From Prosthecodimorpha hirschii (lineage in GTDB: Bacteria > Pseudomonadota > Alphaproteobacteria > Rhizobiales > Ancalomicrobiaceae), in NCBI RefSeq assembly GCF_001305515.1, contig NZ_LJYW01000001.1, positions 3,476,734 through 3,540,733 on the forward strand: DNA of 64,000 nucleotides. Direction: 5' to 3'. Shown here piece by piece: positions 27,608-43,489 of this stretch. Under the pieces are notes generated by a model. It was given only the letters and a program-made list of their open reading frames with translations. It did not search any database and was not told the origin of the DNA. The first letter of the stretch is position 1; the number at the start of each line of letters is the position of its first letter. Both the position numbers and the translations under genes were made by a program.

Positions 27608-27711
27608 AGTGACAAAAAAAAGTGACAGTCTCACTGTCAGAAGCGACGTCGAGTGTCATTTTAAAAAAACGTCAAACCAGATTGACACTCGTGCCTCCTC
27701 GGTCCTAGCCT
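27608..27711 (+). promoter_or_regulatory. aerR-bchF divergent control region with PpsR-type sites
   Basis: This A+T-rich stretch is packed with TGACA/TGTCA pentamers: direct repeats of AGTGACA (27608-27614 and 27621-27627), an inverted TGACAGT-CTC-ACTGTCA (27623-27639), TGTCA at 27654-27658, and CGT-N12-ACA at 27670-27687, which is one base off the PpsR consensus. TTGACA (27682-27687) with TAGCCT 18 bases on is a likely bchF promoter whose -35 is the half-site. The site must also influence aerR on the other strand. Confidence 0.65.
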
Positions 27712-27738
27712 TCATAAAACGGCTAGGGAGGCCGCGTG

Positions 27739-29531
<1,793 letters not shown>

Positions 29532-29532
29532 C

Positions 29533-31141
29533 ATGCAGCTCACGGTCTGGACCTACGAGGGACCGCCCCATGTCGGGGCCATGCGGGTGGCGACGGCGCT
29601 GACCGATGTCCACTACGTGCTGCATGCGCCGCAGGGCGACACCTATGCGGATCTGCTGTTCACGATGATCGAGCGGCGCGGCGCCCGCCCGCCGGTCACC
29701 TACACGACCTTCCAGGCGCGCGACCTCGGTGGCGACACCGCGGAGCTCTTCAAGACGTCCGTCCAAGAGGCCTGCGAGCGGTTCCGGCCCGCGGCCGTCC
29801 TGGTCGGGGCCTCCTGCACGGCCGAACTGATCCAGGACGATCCGGGCGGGCTCGCCCGGGCGCTCGGCCTCGGCATCCCGGTGATCCCGCTGGAACTGCC
29901 GGCCTATCAGCGCAAGGAGAACTGGGGCGCGTCGGAGACCTTCTATCACTTGGTCCGTGCGCTGGCCGGCCCGTCCGCGCCGCCGCCCGGGACGCCGCGC
30001 CCGGCCCGACCGGCCGACCGCCGGCCCCGCTGCAACCTGCTCGGGCCGACCGCGCTCGGCTTCCGCCATCGCGACGACGTGGTCGAGGTGACCCGCCTGC
30101 TCGCCACGATGGGCGTCGACGTCTCCGTGGTCGCCCCGCTCGGCGCCTCCGCGGCCGATGTCGCCCGCCTCGGCGAGGCCGATTTCAACGTCGTGCTCTA
30201 TCCGGAGACCGGCCGCCAGGCCGCGACCTGGCTGGCGCGCAGCTTCGGCCAGCCGATGGTCGACATCGTGCCGATCGGCGTCGGCGCGACGCGCGACTTC
30301 ATCGCCGCCGTCGCCGCCGCGGCCGGTGTCGATCCGGCGCCGGCACTGGCCGCCGAGACGGCGCGCAGCCCGTGGTATGCGCGCTCCGTCGACAGCACCT
30401 ATCTGACCGGCAAGCGCGTCTTCGTCTTCGGCGATGCGACCCACGCCGTCGCGGCCGCCCGCGTCGCCCGCGACGAACTCGGCTTCACGGTGGTCGGCCT
30501 CGGCACCTACCAGCGCGAATTTGCCCGCGAGGTGCGCACCGCCGCCGCGCTCTACGGCCTGGAGGCGCTGATCACCGACGACTATCTCGAAGTCGAGGAG
30601 AGCATCGCCGGACTGCATCCGGAACTCGTGCTCGGCACGCAGATGGAACGCCATATCGCCAAGCGGCTCGGCGTGCCGTGCGCGGTCATTTCGGCGCCGG
30701 TCCATGTCCAGGACTTCCCCGCGCGCTACTCCCCGCAGATGGGCTTCGAAGGCGCCAACGTGCTCTTCGACAGCTGGGTCCATCCGCTGATGATGGGCCT
30801 CGAGGAGCATCTGCTCGGCATGTTCCGGGACGATCCGGAATTTGCCGACGGCGCCGCGCCCTCGCATCTCGCCTCGGTCGCGCCGATCGCCGCCGCACCC
30901 GTGGAGCCGATCCTCGCCCCGGCCGCAACGGCCTCCGTGGTGGCCGCAGTAGCCCCCGTGGCGGTCGCCCATCCGGCGTCCCCCGCGGCGCCGGTGCCCG
31001 CGACCGGGCCCGATTGGACCGCGGAGGCGGAACGCGAGCTCCGCAAGATCCCATTCTTCGTCCGGGGGAAAGCACGCCGGAACACGGAAATCTTCGCCCG
31101 CGACAAGGGTTGCGCGTCGATCACGGTGGAGACACTTTACG

Positions 31142-31167
<26 letters not shown>
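29533..31167 (+). CDS. bchB: Light-independent protochlorophyllide reductase subunit B
   Basis: A 544-residue catalytic subunit. Asp36 (in [10 protein letters not shown]) is the unusual fourth ligand of the NB-cluster, together with three Cys from BchN. Asp near residue 274 ([11 protein letters not shown] region) may serve as the catalytic acid, by homology with Asp274 of Rhodobacter. Between the catalytic core and the small C-terminal helical domain ([20 protein letters not shown]) there is an Ala/Pro/Val-rich linker of about 55 residues, encoded at 30870-31010. It overlaps bchH by 26 bases. Confidence 0.96.
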
Positions 31168-35791
<4,624 letters not shown>

Positions 35792-35792
<1 letters not shown>

Positions 35793-36490
35793 TGACCACG
35801 CAAAGCTACACCGCGCGGCGACACCAGCTCGAAACCTATTTCGACCGCACCGCCGTGGATGCCTGGGCGCGGCTGACCTCCGACGCGCCGGTCGGCCGCA
35901 TCCGCCGCACCGTCCGTGCCGGGCGCGACGAGATGCGCGCCACGCTCCTGTCCTGGCTGCCGCATGACCTGTCGGGCATGCGCATCCTCGATGCCGGCTG
36001 CGGCACCGGTGCCTTGGCGGCGGAAGCCGCCCGGCGCGGGGCCCGGGTGGTCGGCGTCGATATCTCGCCCAAGCTGATCGAACTCGGCCGTGAGCGCCTC
36101 GCCGGCATCGGTCCCGGATCGATCGACCTGATCGTCGGCGACCTGCTCGATCCCGCGCTCGGCGTCTTCGACCATGTCGTCGCCATGGACAGCCTGATCC
36201 ACTACCCCTCGGCGGATGTCGAGACCGTGCTGGCGAGCCTGGCGCAGCGCACGCGCCGCTCGATCCTGTTCACCTTCGCGCCGTCGACGCCGCTGCTCGC
36301 CAGCATGCACGCGATCGGCCAGTTCTTCCCGCGCAGCGACCGTTCGCCGGCGATCGAGCCGATCGCGGCCGCACGCCTCGCCCGCCGCATCGACGACCAT
36401 CCGGGCCTCGGTGGCTGGCTGCGCGGCCGCTCCCGGCGCGTCGCGCGCGGCTTCTACATTTCCCAGGCACAGGAGCTCGTCAGGACATGA
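35792..36490 (+). CDS. bchM: Magnesium-protoporphyrin IX methyltransferase
   Basis: A 232-residue SAM-dependent O-methyltransferase making Mg-protoporphyrin monomethyl ester, the substrate of AcsF. Motif I is MRILDAGCGTGALAAEAARR near residue 70, followed by the acidic VVGVDISPKLIE and the post-motif DHVVAMDSLIHYP. The ATG shares one base with the bchL stop (TGATG) and the stop overlaps lhaA by 4 bases. It sits directly after the chelatase H subunit, whose product it uses. Confidence 0.95.
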
Positions 36491-37920
36491 CCGGCCCGTC
36501 CCTCCGGCTCGCCCGGGCGTGGAGCAAGCTCGGGCTTCGCTACCTGCCCTTCGCGGATGCGGCCAGCCCGGCGCTGCCGATGGGGCGGCTGCTGCGCCTG
36601 TCGCTGTTCCAGGTCACCGTCGGCATGGCGACCGCGCTGCTGGTCGGGACGCTCAACCGGGTCATGATCGTCGAACTGAGCCTGCCGGCCGTGCTGGTCT
36701 CCACCATGGTGGCGCTGCCGATCCTGTTCGCGCCGCTGCGCGCCTTCATCGGCTTCCGTTCCGACAACCATCGCTCCGTGCTCGGCTGGCGCCGCGTTCC
36801 CTATCTGTGGTTCGGCACGCTGCTGCAATTCGGCGGCTTCGCCTTCATGCCCTTCGCGCTCCTGGTCCTGTCCAGCGAGGGCGACGGCCACGAGGTGGTC
36901 GGTTCGATCGCGGCGGCCCTGGCGTTCCTGATGGTCGGCGCCGGGCTGCAGACCACGCAGACGGCCGGACTGGCGCTCGCCACCGACCTCGCCCGCGACG
37001 AGGACCGGCCGCGCGTGGTGGCGCTCCTTTACGTGATGCTGCTGGTCGGCGTCGTGACCGCCAGCCTGATCTTCGGTTGGGCGCTGCAGGACTTCAGCGA
37101 GGTCCGGCTGATCCAGGTCGTACAGGGTGCGGCGGCCGCCACCATGGCGCTGAACCTCGTGGCGCTCTGGAAGCAGGAGGCGCGCGATCCCGGCCGCACC
37201 CGCATGGACGTGCCGATGCCGCGCTTCCGCGACGAATGGCGCGCCTTCACGACCCGCCCCGGCGCGCGCCGCCTGCTGGTCGTGGTCGGGCTCGGTACCG
37301 CCGCCTTCTCGATGCAGGACATCGTTCTGGAGCCCTATGGCGGCCAGGTGATGCATCTCTCCGTCTCCGCCACCACGCTCCTGACCGCGCTTCTGGCGGT
37401 CGGCGCCCTCGCGGCCTTCTCGTTCGCCGGCTGGCGTCTCGGCCATGGCGCCGACCCGATGCGGCTGGCCGGGCTCGGCGCGGTGATCGGCCTGCCGGCC
37501 TTCGCGGCGGTGGCGCTGGCGGCGCCGCTTGCCAGCGGCGGGCTGTTTCTGGCCGGGACGCTGCTGATCGGGCTCGGCGGCGGGCTCTTCTCGGTCGGCA
37601 CCCTGACGGCCGCCATGTGGCGCGACGACGCCGAGGACAAGGGCCTCGCGCTCGGCGCCTGGGGGGCCGTCCAGGCGACCGCGCTCGGCCTCGGCACCGC
37701 CGCCGGCGGGGCGATCCGCGATCTGGTCGGCGCCGCTGCGGAACGCGGCCTGCTCGGCCCGGTGCTGTCGGACCGCTCGACCGGCTACTCGGTCGTCTAC
37801 ACGCTCGAGATCGTCCTGATCTTCGCAACGCTCGCCCTCGTCGGCCGGCTCGTCAACTACGAGCAGCCCGCCGGACGGCGCCCCTCCCGGGCCTTCGGCC
37901 TCGCCGAACTGCCGGGATGA
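36487..37920 (+). CDS. lhaA: LhaA light-harvesting 1 assembly protein (BCD-family MFS)
   Basis: A 477-residue membrane protein with about 12 helices. Signature segments of LhaA/PucC are VGTLNRVMIVELSLPAVLVS near residue 60, LRAFIGFRSDNHRSVLGWRR, and AFSMQDIVLEPYGGQVMHLS. It is required for assembling the LH1 antenna in Rhodobacter, probably by handing over bacteriochlorophyll. Its place between bchM and puhA is conserved in purple bacteria. It is a paralogue of the PucC-like gene at 22819-24153. Confidence 0.93.
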   Translation: MTGPSLRLARAWSKLGLRYLPFADAASPALPMGRLLRLSLFQVTVGMATALLVGTLNRVMIVELSLPAVLVSTMVALPILFAPLRAFIGFRSDNHRSVLGWRRVPYLWFGTLLQFGGFAFMPFALLVLSSEGDGHEVVGSIAAALAFLMVGAGLQTTQTAGLALATDLARDEDRPRVVALLYVMLLVGVVTASLIFGWALQDFSEVRLIQVVQGAAAATMALNLVALWKQEARDPGRTRMDVPMPRFRDEWRAFTTRPGARRLLVVVGLGTAAFSMQDIVLEPYGGQVMHLSVSATTLLTALLAVGALAAFSFAGWRLGHGADPMRLAGLGAVIGLPAFAAVALAAPLASGGLFLAGTLLIGLGGGLFSVGTLTAAMWRDDAEDKGLALGAWGAVQATALGLGTAAGGAIRDLVGAAAERGLLGPVLSDRSTGYSVVYTLEIVLIFATLALVGRLVNYEQPAGRRPSRAFGLAELPG

Positions 37921-37963
37921 CGCAACCTCGATCCGGCCCGCCTCGGCGGACCGGCCGGAACTG

Positions 37964-37983
37964 CGATCCGCGCGCGCGGATCG
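37964..37983. repeat. Perfect 20-bp palindrome upstream of puhA
   Basis: CGATCCGCGCGCGCGGATCG is fully self-complementary and lies in the 107-base gap between lhaA and puhA, 45 bases before the puhA start. In RNA it could form a stable stem of up to 8 bp with a small loop. There is no T-run, so it is not a classical terminator; mRNA processing or protection of the puh message is possible. Confidence 0.6.
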
Positions 37984-38027
37984 TCGCCTGACCGAACAGG
38001 GCCGCGGAGGCGGTCCGGGAGGAAGTC

Positions 38028-38789
38028 ATGGGTATTCCCAATATGGACCTGGCGCAGGTCGTCCTCTACGTCTTCTGGCTCTTCTTCGCCGGCCTGATCT
38101 TCTATCTCCATCGGGAGAACAAGCGGGAAGGGTATCCGCTCCAGTCGGACCGGAGCAACGAGCGGGTCTCGATCGTCGGCTTCCCGGAGCCGCCGCCGTC
38201 GAAGACCTTCCATCTTCCCCATGGCGGCACGGTCACGGTTCCGGAGGATCGGGTCGATCGCCGCGCGGTCGCCGCCGTCCCGGTCGCGCCCTGGCCGGGG
38301 GCGCCGCTGACCCCGACCGGCAATCCGATGCTCGACGGCGTCGGCCCGGGCGCCTGGGCGGAGCGGCTCGACGAGCCGGATCTGACCGTCGACGGCGATC
38401 CGAAGATCGTGCCGCTCCGGGTGGCGACGGACTACTATCCGGCTCCGCAGGATCCCGATCCGCGCGGCATGACGGTGGTCGGGGGTGACCGCAAGGTCGC
38501 CGGCACCATCGTCGACGCCTGGGTCGACCGCTCCGAGTTCATCTTCCGCTACTACGAGGCGGAGCTGACCGGCTCGGGGCGCCGGGTGCTGATCCCGGTC
38601 AATTTCGCCGCCATCGACGGCCGGCGCCGGAGCGTCCGCGTGGACGCGATCTTCGCGGCCCAGTTCCAGACGGTCCCGGCATTGCGCAATGCCGACCAGG
38701 TGACCTTCCTGGAGGAAGAGAAGATCTGCGCCTATTTCGGCGGCGGGCTGCTCTATGCCGAACCGAAGCGGACGGAGAGCTGGCTGTGA
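38028..38789 (+). CDS. puhA: Photosynthetic reaction centre H subunit
   Basis: A 253-residue protein with a single N-terminal helix (QVVLYVFWLFFAGLIFYLHR, residues 8-27) followed by a charged stretch (ENKREGYPLQSD) and the cytoplasmic PRC-barrel domain (RYYEAELTGSGRRVLIPVNF). It caps the L/M core and supports proton delivery to QB. GGGAGGAAG precedes the ATG. The stop overlaps the GTG of puhB (GTGA). Confidence 0.96.
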   Translation: MGIPNMDLAQVVLYVFWLFFAGLIFYLHRENKREGYPLQSDRSNERVSIVGFPEPPPSKTFHLPHGGTVTVPEDRVDRRAVAAVPVAPWPGAPLTPTGNPMLDGVGPGAWAERLDEPDLTVDGDPKIVPLRVATDYYPAPQDPDPRGMTVVGGDRKVAGTIVDAWVDRSEFIFRYYEAELTGSGRRVLIPVNFAAIDGRRRSVRVDAIFAAQFQTVPALRNADQVTFLEEEKICAYFGGGLLYAEPKRTESWL

Positions 38790-39430
38790 CCGACGCTCCC
38801 GCTCCCGATGGCCTGCCGGAGGCGCTGCCCAGGGGCGAGCGCATCCTGTGGCGCGGCCGGCCCGACCCGCTGGCCCTGATGTTCGCGGCCTTCCGGATCG
38901 GCTGGGTGGCGGCCTATTTCGCAGTGCTGTTCGTCTGGCGCGGCGCGGGCCGACTCTCTGCGGGTGCCGGGTGGCTGGACGCGCTCGGCTATGCCGCCTT
39001 CATCCTGCCGATCGCGGCGGCCGCGATCGGCATCCTGGCCCTGCTCGGCTGGCTCGCCGCGCGGACCACGCTCTACACCGTGACCGACCGTCGGCTGGTC
39101 CTGCGCATCGGCATGGCCCTGCCGATGACCGTGAACCTGCCCTTCGACGTGGTCGCCGGGGCGGCCGTGAAGCCGCGCGGACGGGGCTGCGGCGACATCG
39201 CCTTCGCGCTGAAGCCGGAGGCGCGGGTCAGCTATCTGGCGCTCTGGCCGCATGTTCGGTCGTGGCGCTTCGCCCGGCCGGAACCGTCGCTGCGCGCGGT
39301 TCCCGAGGTCGATGCCCTGGCGCTTCGGCTGGCCGAGACCCTGCGGCGTACGGAACGTCAGACGACCGGCCCGGCTGCCAGGCCGGCGCGGGACGGCATG
39401 CCGGCGGGCATCGCCGTGGCGGCGGAATGA
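38786..39430 (+). CDS. puhB: PuhB photosynthetic complex assembly protein
   Basis: A 214-residue membrane protein with a bacterial PH-like domain. It starts GTG at 38786, overlapping the puhA stop. Visible features: LPRGERILWRGRPDPLALMF near residue 15, two to three helices (AYFAVLFVWRGAG; AAFILPIAAAAIGILALLGW) and TTLYTVTDRRLVLRIGMALP, which begins the PH domain. In Rhodobacter it assists reaction-centre assembly. It follows puhA in most purple bacteria. Confidence 0.92.
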   Translation: MTDAPAPDGLPEALPRGERILWRGRPDPLALMFAAFRIGWVAAYFAVLFVWRGAGRLSAGAGWLDALGYAAFILPIAAAAIGILALLGWLAARTTLYTVTDRRLVLRIGMALPMTVNLPFDVVAGAAVKPRGRGCGDIAFALKPEARVSYLALWPHVRSWRFARPEPSLRAVPEVDALALRLAETLRRTERQTTGPAARPARDGMPAGIAVAAE

Positions 39431-39449
39431 GCGGCGGGGAGGGCGGACC

Positions 39450-39884
39450 ATGAGCGAGATTTTCGCCGAACACCCCATTCCCCGCGCGGCCATCGTGGGA
39501 GCCGGCCTGCTGGTCGCCGTGACGGTGGTGGCAGCCGGGATCGGCCGGCATACCGGCCTCGGCACCCAGGCCCATCCCGAAATGGCGATGGTCCAGGCTG
39601 TCGATCTCGTCTTCCGCGACCGCCCCAACGGTGCGATCGCGGTGACCGGCCCGCACGGCACCGTCGTGCTGGAGTCCGGCGAAAACGGTTTCGTCCGCGG
39701 CATCCTGAGGGGGATGGCCCGCGAACGGAAAACCTACGGCGTGGGCACCGAGGTGCCTTTCCGCCTGATCCGGCGCGTCGACGGCCGGCTGGTGCTGGAG
39801 GATCCGGCAACCCGCCAGACGCTCGACCTGGGAGCGTACGGATCGGGCAATGCGGAGGCGTTTGGGCGCCTCCTGCACGGCTGA
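39450..39884 (+). CDS. puhC: PuhC photosynthetic complex assembly protein
   Basis: A 144-residue protein with one N-terminal helix (AAIVGAGLLVAVTVVAAGIG) and a periplasmic domain with the family pattern LVFRDRPNGAIAV, VVLESGENGFVRGILRGMAR and FRLIRRVDGRLVLEDP. The start at ATG 39450 follows GGGGAGGG. PuhC supports LH1 and RC assembly in Rhodobacter capsulatus. It ends 63 bases before a conserved small gene. Confidence 0.9.
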   Translation: MSEIFAEHPIPRAAIVGAGLLVAVTVVAAGIGRHTGLGTQAHPEMAMVQAVDLVFRDRPNGAIAVTGPHGTVVLESGENGFVRGILRGMARERKTYGVGTEVPFRLIRRVDGRLVLEDPATRQTLDLGAYGSGNAEAFGRLLHG

Positions 39885-39947
39885 AGACGACCCATCCGAA
39901 CCGCCCTGCGAGGGGTGGCGAAGACTGGCATCGAGGGAGGACTCAAC

Positions 39948-40250
39948 ATGATGTCGGACTGGTTCGAACCGCAAAGGCCGCGTCGTGTCGGCTGCACGGT
40001 TGACATCGAGAACACCGCCGAAAGGCTGCATGCCCATGTCTCGCTCGACGGCTACGACCCCGAGCCGGGCGACGAGGTGATCGTCCACGACGCCCCGGTC
40101 GACGTGCCGTTCGGCGCCCATATCGTGGTGCGCCGCGAGGCGACCGTGATCCCGGCCTCGCGCCTCGGCTGGCTGTTCAGCAAGGCCGCCGGCTATCTCG
40201 AACTGACCGAGCTCTACGAGGTCGGCTTCCAGGAAGGGAGGCCGTCATGA
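39948..40250 (+). CDS. Small conserved protein between puhC and acsF, function unknown
   Basis: A 100-residue soluble protein ([15 protein letters not shown]...). It contains a charged core with [20 protein letters not shown] and a segment [20 protein letters not shown] resembling a small beta-barrel. GGGAGG lies 7 bases before ATG 39948; an upstream ATG at 39915 lacks one. Its stop overlaps acsF (ATGA). Genes of this size occur at the same place in other alphaproteobacterial clusters, which suggests a role with AcsF or the reaction centre, but no function is known to me. Confidence 0.8.
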   Translation: MMSDWFEPQRPRRVGCTVDIENTAERLHAHVSLDGYDPEPGDEVIVHDAPVDVPFGAHIVVRREATVIPASRLGWLFSKAAGYLELTELYEVGFQEGRPS

Positions 40251-41317
40251 TCCCGATGGAGGGCGGCGCGGTCGCCACGACCAGCACCAACGAGATGGCG
40301 CAGACGGATACGATCCTGTCGCCGCGCTTCTACACCACCGACTGCGAGGCGCTCGACGCGCTCAACGTGGAGGGCGTCCGGGCCGAGTGGGACGAGATCA
40401 TGGCGGAGATGCGCGCCGATCTGAACCGCGGCCATTTCCAGAAGAACGCCGAGTTCGACGACTTCAAGATGGAGGACCTGCCGGAGGACCTGCGCAAGGA
40501 GTTCACCGACTTCCTGGTCAGCTCCCTGACGGCGGAATTCTCCGGCTGCGTGCTCTATGCCGAGATCAAGCGGCGGATCAAGAATCCCGAACTGCGCGAG
40601 CTGTTCGGCTTCATGACGCGCGACGAATCCCGCCATGCCGGCTTCATCAACGAGGCCCTGAAGGATGCCGGCATCGGCATCGATCTGGGCTTCCTGAAGC
40701 GGGCGAAGAAATACACCTATTTCAAGCCCAAGTTCATCTACTACGCGACCTATCTGTCCGAGAAGATCGGCTACGCGCGCTACATCACCATCTACCGGCA
40801 GTTCGAGCGGAATCCGCAGTTGCGGTTCCACCCGATCTTCAAGTGGTTCGAGAAGTGGTGCAACGACGAGTTCCGGCATGGCGAGGCCTTCGCGCTGATC
40901 ATGCGGTCGGACCCGAAGCTGACATCCGGTCTGAACGAATACTGGGTGCGCTTCTTCCTGCTCGCCGTCTACGCGACCATGTATGTGCGCGACCACATGC
41001 GGCCGGCCTTCCACAAGGCGATCGGGGTCGATCCGACCGACTACGACTACCAGGTGCTGCGGCTGACGACCGAGATCTCGCGCCAGGTGTTCCCGATCAC
41101 GCTCGACATCGAGAGCCCGGCCTTCCGCCGGGGCTTCGACCGGCTCTGGCATCTGGCGGAACGGATCGAAGCTGCGCGGCAGCAGGGTGGCGTGATCGGC
41201 TGGGCGAAGCGGATGGTGTGGGCCTCGGGCGCCGCCGTCACCTTCGCGCGGCTCTATCTGAAGCCGGTCAACCGCAATGCGGTGCCGGCTCGGGTGCGGC
41301 TCGCCCCGGCCTGGTAG
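40247..41317 (+). CDS. acsF: Aerobic Mg-protoporphyrin IX monomethyl ester cyclase AcsF
   Basis: A 356-residue di-iron oxygenase forming the isocyclic ring E with O2. Di-iron ligand motifs of the ferritin-like fold are present: [28 protein letters not shown] (E-x-x-H) and [12 protein letters not shown] (E-x-x-H). It starts 4 bases inside the preceding small gene. Because it requires oxygen, the cell can make bacteriochlorophyll under at least micro-oxic conditions; an anaerobic BchE is not in this window. Confidence 0.96.
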   Translation: MIPMEGGAVATTSTNEMAQTDTILSPRFYTTDCEALDALNVEGVRAEWDEIMAEMRADLNRGHFQKNAEFDDFKMEDLPEDLRKEFTDFLVSSLTAEFSGCVLYAEIKRRIKNPELRELFGFMTRDESRHAGFINEALKDAGIGIDLGFLKRAKKYTYFKPKFIYYATYLSEKIGYARYITIYRQFERNPQLRFHPIFKWFEKWCNDEFRHGEAFALIMRSDPKLTSGLNEYWVRFFLLAVYATMYVRDHMRPAFHKAIGVDPTDYDYQVLRLTTEISRQVFPITLDIESPAFRRGFDRLWHLAERIEAARQQGGVIGWAKRMVWASGAAVTFARLYLKPVNRNAVPARVRLAPAW

Positions 41318-41400
41318 GCCCGGCACCCGCTTCCGCCTTAAGCGCGTGACGCCGCCCCGCTGACGGGGCGGTGGATTTCCGGGAGGGAGGCCCGAGATCC

Positions 41401-42243
41401 GTGAACGCAACCGGCCTGGCCATCGCCCACGCCCTGTTCCTGTGGTGGTTCGGCACCGGCATCGTCCTCTATCTGGATGGGCTGCCGCGCCGGACCTTTC
41501 CGTGGACCGTGGCGGGTGCCACGGCGCTCCTGGGGCTTGCGCTCTGGGGGCTGGCGGCGACGCGGGACGACAGTTCGGTGACCGGCGCCCATCTCGCCTT
41601 CGCGGCGGCCATCGCGGTCTGGGCCTGGAACGAGATCCTGTTCCTGACCGGCTTCGTCACCGGTCCGCGCCGCGGCCTGCAGGCCGCGGGGGATCGCGGC
41701 TGGCGCCGCTTCGCCGGCGCCGCCGGCACGGTGCTCTATCACGAGCTCCTGCTCGCCGCCTCGCTTCTGGTGGTCGCGCAGGTCGTCGCGGGAGGGACCA
41801 ACCCGGTCGGCTTCTGGACCTTCCTCACCCTCTGGGGCATGCGGCTGTCGACCAAGGTCAACATCTTCCTCGGCGTCCGCAACCTCAGCGAATCCTTCCT
41901 GCCGGACCATCTCGCCTATCTGGCGAGCTACTTCCGGCGGGCCCCGATGAACCCGTTCTTCCCCGTCTCGCTGGTCCTGTCCTCGGCCCTATTCGCGGGC
42001 CTGGTCGCGGCGGCGATCGCGCCGGAGACGGGGGCATTCCTGGCCACCGCCGTAACCCTGATCGCGACCCTGGTCGGGCTCGCGATCCTCGAACACGGCT
42101 TTCTGGTTCTGCCGCTCGATGTCGCCGCTCTGTGGCGCTGGGGCTTCCGATCCCGCCGTGCGGGTGCCTGCGGGCATCCGCCTGTCCTGACATGCGATCC
42201 GCCGCCGCGTGCGGCGGCCGACCATCCACCGAGGTCAGTCTGA
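41401..42243 (+). CDS. puhE: PuhE photosynthetic complex assembly protein (DUF3623)
   Basis: A 280-residue membrane protein with about seven to eight helices. Family segments: [57 protein letters not shown] and [19 protein letters not shown]. PuhE modulates bacteriochlorophyll synthesis and RC assembly in Rhodobacter. The GTG at 41401 follows GGGAGGGAGG; the extension upstream is in-frame but not homologous. The tail after the last helix is Pro- and Arg-rich. The stop shares a base with hemA (TGATG). Confidence 0.92.
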   Translation: MNATGLAIAHALFLWWFGTGIVLYLDGLPRRTFPWTVAGATALLGLALWGLAATRDDSSVTGAHLAFAAAIAVWAWNEILFLTGFVTGPRRGLQAAGDRGWRRFAGAAGTVLYHELLLAASLLVVAQVVAGGTNPVGFWTFLTLWGMRLSTKVNIFLGVRNLSESFLPDHLAYLASYFRRAPMNPFFPVSLVLSSALFAGLVAAAIAPETGAFLATAVTLIATLVGLAILEHGFLVLPLDVAALWRWGFRSRRAGACGHPPVLTCDPPPRAAADHPPRSV

Positions 42244-43457
42244 TGGATTACGAAGCCTTTTTCCTCAGCGGTCTTCAGTCCCTGCGCGCCGAGGGCCGCT
42301 ACCGCGTGTTCGCCGATCTCGAGCGCCATGCCGGCGCCTTTCCGAAGGCGAGCCGGCACAGCCCGAACGGCATACACGACGTGACCGTCTGGTGCTCGAA
42401 CGACTATCTCGGCATGGGCCAGCATCCGGCCGTTCTGGCGGCGATGCACGAGGCGATCGACAGCTACGGCGCCGGCGCCGGCGGGACGCGGAACATTTCC
42501 GGCAACTGCCACACCCATGTCCTGCTCGAACGCGAGCTGGCCGATCTGCACGGCAAGGAAGCGGCGCTGCTGTTCACCTCCGGCTTCGTCTCCAACTGGG
42601 CCGGGCTCGGCACGCTGGCGGCGCGCCTGCCCAACTGCGTCGTCTTCTCCGACGCCGGCAACCATGCCTCCATGATCGACGGCATCCGGCAGAGCCGCTG
42701 CGTCAAGCGCGTCTTCGCCCACAACAACCCGCGCGATCTCGACCGGCAGTTGGCCGAGGTCCCCGCCGACGTGCCGAAGCTGGTCGCCTTCGAATCCGTC
42801 TACTCGATGGACGGCGACATCGCGCCGATCGACGAGATCTGTTCGGTCGCCGAAGCCCATGGGGCGATGACCTATCTGGACGAGGTCCACGCGGTCGGTC
42901 TCTACGGCCGGCGCGGCGGCGGCGTCTCCGAAGCGACCGGCCAGGCGCACCGGCTGACCGTCATCGAGGGCACCCTCGGCAAAGCCTATGGGGTGGTCGG
43001 CGGCTATATCGCGGCCTCGCGCGCGCTGTGCGACTATGTCCGCAGCTTCGCTTCCGGCTTCATCTTCACCACCGCCCTGCCGCCCGCGGTCGCCGCCGGC
43101 GCGATGGCGTCGATCCGGCACCTCAAGGCGAGCGAGGTGGAGCGCCTGCGCCAGCGCGACCGCGTCGCGCGCGTCCGCCAGCGGCTCGATGCGGCGGGTC
43201 TGCCGCATCTCGACAATCCCAGCCACATCATCCCGGTCATGGTCGGCGACGCGACGCTGTGCAAGCAGATCTCCGATCGTCTGCTCGACGATTTCGACAT
43301 CTACGTCCAGCCGATCAACTACCCGACCGTCCCGCGCGGCACCGAACGGCTCAGGATCACGCCCTCGCCGTTCCACAGCGATGCGGACATCGAGCATCTC
43401 GTCTCGGCCCTGTCGGAGATCTGGGCGGACATCGGACTGGAGCGGGTCGCCGCCTGA
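42243..43457 (+). CDS. hemA: 5-aminolevulinate synthase
   Basis: A 404-residue PLP enzyme condensing glycine and succinyl-CoA to ALA, the alphaproteobacterial (C4) route into tetrapyrroles. Landmarks: [36 protein letters not shown], and the PLP-Lys motif [14 protein letters not shown]. It begins at ATG 42243 immediately after puhE. Location in the photosynthesis cluster lets ALA supply follow pigment demand. Another hemA copy elsewhere is possible. Confidence 0.96.
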   Translation: MDYEAFFLSGLQSLRAEGRYRVFADLERHAGAFPKASRHSPNGIHDVTVWCSNDYLGMGQHPAVLAAMHEAIDSYGAGAGGTRNISGNCHTHVLLERELADLHGKEAALLFTSGFVSNWAGLGTLAARLPNCVVFSDAGNHASMIDGIRQSRCVKRVFAHNNPRDLDRQLAEVPADVPKLVAFESVYSMDGDIAPIDEICSVAEAHGAMTYLDEVHAVGLYGRRGGGVSEATGQAHRLTVIEGTLGKAYGVVGGYIAASRALCDYVRSFASGFIFTTALPPAVAAGAMASIRHLKASEVERLRQRDRVARVRQRLDAAGLPHLDNPSHIIPVMVGDATLCKQISDRLLDDFDIYVQPINYPTVPRGTERLRITPSPFHSDADIEHLVSALSEIWADIGLERVAA

Positions 43458-43489
43458 AGGACCGGGCGAGAGACCAAGGGGGAACCGAC

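Noticed and set aside
39915-39947. An earlier start for the puhC-acsF small gene
   Set aside because: The ATG at 39915 has no ribosome-binding site at the right distance, while GGGAGG serves ATG 39948.
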